Below, piece after piece: positions 13,715 to 14,516 of a DNA stretch of 14,516 nucleotides. Every line of letters starts with the position of its first letter. Within the stretch, counting starts at the first letter, position 1. Source of the DNA: Spirochaetaceae bacterium. Its GTDB lineage: Bacteria; Spirochaetota; Spirochaetia; DSM-27196; SKKC01. The stretch spans positions 1-14,516 of the forward strand of contig PUOG01000282.1 of the NCBI GenBank assembly GCA_003552745.1. The letters run 5' to 3'. The position numbers and the translations under genes were made by a program. The notes beneath the pieces were generated by a model that made no database searches, was not told the DNA's origin, and worked only from the letters and a program-made list of their open reading frames with translations.

Positions 13715-14516
13715 ATGGAAACGAACGAAATTCCGGGCACCGGTACACAGAGTCACGGCTACGAAGATGCGGAAATCCCGCCGGTTGATCTCGAAGACGA
13801 GGTATTGACCGGGGCGGTAGGAGCGCCTCGACGGCGCGGCGTTTCGGAATGGCATCAGGTCGGAAAGCATCTCTTTCGTAACCGCGGTGCGGTTATCGGT
13901 ATACTCATTATCGGGATCTTCGTTATTGGAGCGGTATTCGCTCCTTTCCTGGCAACCCACAATCCGATTCAGAATGACCTGACCATGCGGTTGCAACCTC
14001 CGAGCTCGGTCCACTGGCTCGGCACCGACGCGCTTGGGCGTGACCTGTTCAGCCGGATGCTTTATGGAAGCCGGATATCGCTGAATATCGGCTTGATCTC
14101 GGTGGCGATCGGCGTCGCGGTCGGCGTTCCAATCGGAGCGATAAGCGGTTTCTACGGCGGCAAGCTCGATATATTCACCCAACGTATCATCGACATAATG
14201 ATCGCCTTTCCGGGAATACTACTTGCTATCATCGTCGTTACGGTGCTCGGTGTTGGAGTGCAGAACGTCATGATCGCCACCGGCATTGCGAGCGTGCCGA
14301 TCTATGCGCGACTGGTACGGGGGTCCGTCCTCGCGGCGAAGGAGCAGAGTTATGTCGAGGCGGCGCGTGCGGCGGGCCTCGGCGATGCAAGCATTGTGTT
14401 CCGCCACATTCTTCCCAACTGTCTCGCTCCCATCATCGTGCAGAGCACCTTCCAGATCGCCACCTCGATTCTCTGGGCGGCCGGACTCGGCTTTCTCGGC
14501 CTCGGCGCGCAGGCAC
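13715..14516 (+). CDS. ABC transporter permease, DppC/OppC family (3' end outside window)
   Basis: The frame is open from ATG 13715 to the window end (267 codons). It pairs with the preceding permease and should complete the channel; ATPase genes are expected downstream. Features: TM1 at about 59-80, the family motif WLGTDALGRDLFSR (101-114), hydrophobic segments at about 122-145, 160-180 and 184-200, and the EAA loop at 211-240 (YVEAARAAGLGDASIVFRHILPNCLAPI). The cytoplasmic N-terminus before TM1 is about 57 residues and acidic, longer than in E. coli DppC. The start is 6 nt after the previous stop, with GGGAG about 9 nt upstream. An internal Met start closer to TM1 is not available, so the extension appears real. 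Confidence 0.93.
   Translation, partial: METNEIPGTGTQSHGYEDAEIPPVDLEDEVLTGAVGAPRRRGVSEWHQVGKHLFRNRGAVIGILIIGIFVIGAVFAPFLATHNPIQNDLTMRLQPPSSVHWLGTDALGRDLFSRMLYGSRISLNIGLISVAIGVAVGVPIGAISGFYGGKLDIFTQRIIDIMIAFPGILLAIIVVTVLGVGVQNVMIATGIASVPIYARLVRGSVLAAKEQSYVEAARAAGLGDASIVFRHILPNCLAPIIVQSTFQIATSILWAAGLGFLGLGAQA

Noticed and set aside
12833..14182. 449-codon minus-strand open frame antisense to both permeases
   Set aside because: Extremely Arg/Asp/Gln-rich translation without any domain pattern; it covers two clear permease genes and the gap between them.
1..14516. CRISPR arrays, insertion sequences, integrases or toxin-antitoxin pairs
   Set aside because: No regularly spaced repeats, transposase motifs or terminal inverted repeats were found by eye on either strand.

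Overview
The window is GC-rich (roughly 60% by eye) and almost fully coding. It is bacterial, probably from a double-membraned spirochaete of the Spirochaetaceae type. The support for that is indirect: a YjfB-like motility-protein tail, an outer-membrane barrel-like protein with a signal peptide, an oligopeptide-binding protein whose signal peptide ends in an AGAQE-type sequence, and a large GlnE-like protein next to glnA. The phylum call is an inference of moderate confidence.

Layout, left to right. The 3' end of a small YjfB-like gene overlaps a YfcE/MJ0936-type metallophosphoesterase (131-625, +). A tRNA-Arg(CCT) lies on the minus strand at 628-701, only 2 nt past the phosphoesterase stop. 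A strong hairpin terminator (787-822) ends a minus-strand secreted barrel-like protein (919-1962). Divergent from it is a two-component system: an OmpR-type response regulator (2064-2855) and a histidine kinase (2855-4030) with a short Met/His-rich periplasmic loop. A long hairpin (4045-4081) separates the kinase from the convergent glutamine synthetase gene.

The nitrogen block is on the minus strand: glnE (9644 to 5685), then glnA (5518 to 4097). The synthetase keeps the Tyr that is adenylylated in the GlnA/GlnE system. The GlnE-like enzyme is about 370 residues longer than the E. coli protein. The extra part is mostly an N-terminal extension that reads as two ACT domains of the kind normally found at the C-terminus of the glutamine sensor GlnD. 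Its first nucleotidyltransferase pocket reads Asp-x-Glu instead of Asp-x-Asp. This is the most unusual item in the window: it suggests that glutamine sensing and synthetase modification may be combined in one polypeptide.

Divergent from glnE are pepT (9707-10978) and then a peptide/nickel-type ABC importer operon: a family 5 binding protein (11103-12683), a DppB-like permease (12773-13708) and a DppC-like permease cut by the window end (13715-14516). The operon has a recognisable promoter and a good Shine-Dalgarno site. Two GC-rich hairpins lie between the binding-protein gene and the first permease gene. Peptide uptake, tripeptide hydrolysis and glutamine synthesis form a plausible nitrogen-nutrition neighbourhood. 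Both the response regulator and pepT lack a Shine-Dalgarno site and have a TACNAT hexamer exactly 7 nt before the ATG, which suggests leaderless mRNAs. I found no CRISPR array, insertion sequence or integrase.
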